DNA from: Bacteroidota bacterium
GTDB taxonomy: Bacteria; Bacteroidota; Ignavibacteria; Ignavibacteriales; Ignavibacteriaceae
NCBI GenBank assembly: GCA_022564295.1
Contig: JADFLR010000020.1
Span: 1 to 64,000 of the forward strand
Reading direction: 5' to 3'
DNA length: 64,000 nt
Shown here piece by piece: positions 62,497 to 64,000 of the stretch. Every line of letters begins with the position of its first letter. The stretch's first letter is position 1. The notes under the pieces are model-generated. The model was not told where the DNA came from. It was given only the letters and a program-made list of their open reading frames with translations, and ran no database searches. The translations under genes and the position numbers were made by a program.

Positions 62497-63354
62497 CTAT
62501 CTAACCTCATGCTTGATTGATGACCAACTTGTAAGAATTGTAAACAAACCCAAGAGCACGAGTCCTATCCAAACAATATAATCTGGAACCACTTTAGTTG
62601 CATTGCCAGCAAAAAATAAGTAAAGGACTGAACCACAAAGTGAAGGTAAGCTCAATGCTAGAATTAAAGATGCTGAGGCAGATAATAATTTTTCCAGTAG
62701 TTTTAATTGCGCACCAGGACTTGCTTCCCAAGTAAGAATATCGAGTCCACCCGATAAATCTTTCATTTTTGGAGCGATGACTTTGCTAATATGCAAACTT
62801 GCTCTTCGAATTCTAATTTCTGTAGTCCAGAATACCAACAACAAAATTGCAATAAGGAAAGGAAGTAATGCGATTGCAGTCAATATGATATTTTCAAATT
62901 GGTTTTGCTGATTTCCTAGTTTAAGACTTACCGAAAAAAGTCCAAGTACAGCGGTGTATACTATAACGCTATATTGGAGAAGTTGCATTTGGAATCGTCT
63001 GTATAGGGGAATCATTGATTCAACAAAATCGAATTCCTTTAATAAACCATCCTTTCTGATTTGATGTAAATCGGTCTCAAAAGTCCAAATATCTTCAAGC
63101 TCTCTGGCAATCACTTGAAGATCAGAAAGAGGTTTATTTTGAAGGTCCGATTGTGCTTCTGTTTCAATCCAATTTTTAAGCTTGTCGAAGTCATCTACCT
63201 CAAAGATGTGATAAATTGTGTTTGGATTATTAGGATCGGAAAATGTGCGAATAGAGGATACACCGTTAGAGACTAACAGATCATAAAGCTCCTGTTGAGA
63301 TGAACGCCACTGTGCGAGGTTTGTGACTTTATATTTTACAATAACGGTTTTCAT
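62497..63354 (-). CDS. Membrane protein with N-terminal ferredoxin-like (ABM-like) domain, cassette gene
   Basis: A 285-residue protein I do not recognise. Residues 1-80 (KTVIVKYKVTNLAQWRSS, then SIRTFSDPNNPNTIYHIFEV and FDKLKNWIET) look like a dimeric alpha/beta-barrel (ABM-type) domain. A helical part follows, then four membrane helices (about 126-146, 156-175, 227-247, 260-279) as two pairs. No known catalytic residues. It is bracketed by two attC sites. Confidence 0.6.
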   Translation of the reverse strand: MKTVIVKYKVTNLAQWRSSQQELYDLLVSNGVSSIRTFSDPNNPNTIYHIFEVDDFDKLKNWIETEAQSDLQNKPLSDLQVIARELEDIWTFETDLHQIRKDGLLKEFDFVESMIPLYRRFQMQLLQYSVIVYTAVLGLFSVSLKLGNQQNQFENIILTAIALLPFLIAILLLVFWTTEIRIRRASLHISKVIAPKMKDLSGGLDILTWEASPGAQLKLLEKLLSASASLILALSLPSLCGSVLYLFFAGNATKVVPDYIVWIGLVLLGLFTILTSWSSIKHEVR

Positions 63355-63418
63355 CTATGTCTACATATCTAAATATTAGTTCACTCACTGATTCATATTC
63401 CACATGCTCCAGCGAGAT

Positions 63419-63505
63419 GTCTAACGCTTCACATCACCGGCAGCCAAAAGTATAGCGAAGAACGAGCGCCGCTTTTAGCTGTCAGAGTGCATGCGCTTGT
63501 TATAC
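63419..63505. mobile_element. attC recombination site (integron cassette)
   Basis: On the plus strand GTCTAAC (63419-63425) is a perfect RYYYAAC core; the far core GTTATAC (63499-63505) has one deviation from GTTRRRY. The arms pair with small mismatches: CGCTTCACATCACCGGCAGCC against GGCTGTCAGAGTGCATGCGC-type sequence. It is 20 bases past the stop of the partial epimerase gene on the minus strand. The TATAAC and GCGTTAG ends resemble chromosomal VCR-type sites. Confidence 0.7.
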
Positions 63506-63525
63506 GGCGTTAGAAGTATATCATA

Positions 63526-64000
63526 TTATTTAAAAAATAATTCTGCATTATCTTTTGGATTAAAAATGAGTTCTTTTTTTGCATTAGATATATCCCAATA
63601 ATTTCGAGTATTATTAGATACACCATAATACACTCCATATTTTACATTAGTTTTCAAAGAACATTTTATTAAATTAACTAAATCATCATGACTAAGCCAT
63701 GTAGATCTAAATCTGCTATTTATTAATGGGTTATCATCTTTTAAGACGGTTCCTATTCTTAGACTAATTACATTTAAGTCATAATAATCTGAATAATATC
63801 TACCTAACACTTCTCCAAATATCTTACTAACACCATAATATCCGTCAGGTCTATTCTCCATTTGTGGACTTATTAAATTTTCATATTTTTCTTGTAAATG
63901 TAAAGATGGCGGATTTCCTTCATAGAAACCAGTCACATGGTTTGAACTTGCAAATATTATTTTATTAATTTCTTTTCTCTTTGCGAATTCAAATATATTT
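63526..64000 (-). CDS. NAD(P)-dependent epimerase/dehydratase (SDR), 5' part beyond window; cassette gene
   Basis: The frame is open from the right window edge to TAA at 63526, about 158 residues. It shows the extended-SDR features: FASSNHVTGFY (the Ser of the active site), YGVSKIFGE (YxxxK), and a C-terminal substrate part with RIGTVLKDDNP. The NAD-binding N-terminus lies outside. Such enzymes act on nucleotide sugars and related compounds; substrate unknown. Confidence 0.8.
   Translation of the reverse strand, partial: NIFEFAKRKEINKIIFASSNHVTGFYEGNPPSLHLQEKYENLISPQMENRPDGYYGVSKIFGEVLGRYYSDYYDLNVISLRIGTVLKDDNPLINSRFRSTWLSHDDLVNLIKCSLKTNVKYGVYYGVSNNTRNYWDISNAKKELIFNPKDNAELFFK

Noticed and set aside
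63509-63515. GTTAGAA as the outer core of the attC site at 63419
   Set aside because: The arm pairing places GTTATAC (63499-63505) opposite GTCTAAC; GTTAGAA lies outside the palindrome and fits the core less well at its last base.

Overview
The window looks like chromosomal DNA of an AT-rich bacterium of the Ignavibacteria/Bacteroidota-Chlorobi group. Several large secreted proteins end in a T9SS-type sorting domain with the motif NYPNPFNP followed by I-Y-x-V/I, and a PorQ-type protein is present. The CcmE is of the CxxxY type, and at least one promoter fits the Bacteroidota TTG / TAnnTTTG pattern. Most genes are compact housekeeping and envelope genes; there is no rRNA and no CRISPR array. 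Two tRNA genes (Met-CAU and Asn-GUU) lie on the minus strand.

Layout. 1-7200: the tail of an unknown gene, a zinc-ribbon protein, rpsU, a LOG-family nucleosidase, a PBP4-type carboxypeptidase, secG with tRNA-Met, a C39-like protein, an isochorismatase-fold hydrolase, and a TPR protein behind a near-perfect sigma-54 promoter and a 16-codon leader ORF. 7200-15300 (minus strand): a Yip1 protein, a lipoprotein, then a TetR-controlled export locus (TetR, LolA-like protein, two FtsX-type permeases, ABC ATPase, beta-barrel protein) in which one permease gene has an in-frame stop, and OsmC. 15400-20000: dodecin, HipA-like kinase, a GNAT/LPG-synthase-type protein coupled to a group II decarboxylase, and the copper chaperones SCO and PCu(A)C. 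20000-27100: a secreted arylsulfotransferase-like protein, HtpX-LemA-zinc-finger operon, DUF3078 and DUF3298 proteins, and a GIY-YIG gene sitting between tRNA-Asn and a diverged tRNA-Asn-like remnant. 27100-32900: a non-coding and decayed stretch, then cytochrome c maturation genes ccmABCDEF including an unannotated-size ccmD. 33000-39900: a secreted metalloprotease, an FG-GAP protein, thioesterase, BamD, PorQ. 40400-48200: trkA-trkH, ppk, mrp, nfu, an AI-2E family permease. 48400-60850: an FG-GAP/cupredoxin-like secreted protein of atypical base composition, a decayed moxR fragment beside an intact moxR, three SurA-family chaperones, a subtilase, metG.

The right end (about 60950-64000) differs from the rest. 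Three genes of unrelated kinds (RES-domain protein, a novel membrane protein, a partial epimerase) all point left. Each is followed by an attC-like recombination site carrying the RYYYAAC ... GTTRRRY core pair, so this is best read as part of an integron gene-cassette array whose integrase would lie beyond 64000. It is the most interesting accessory region in the window; the GIY-YIG/tRNA-Asn module and the sigma-54/leader/TPR unit are next.
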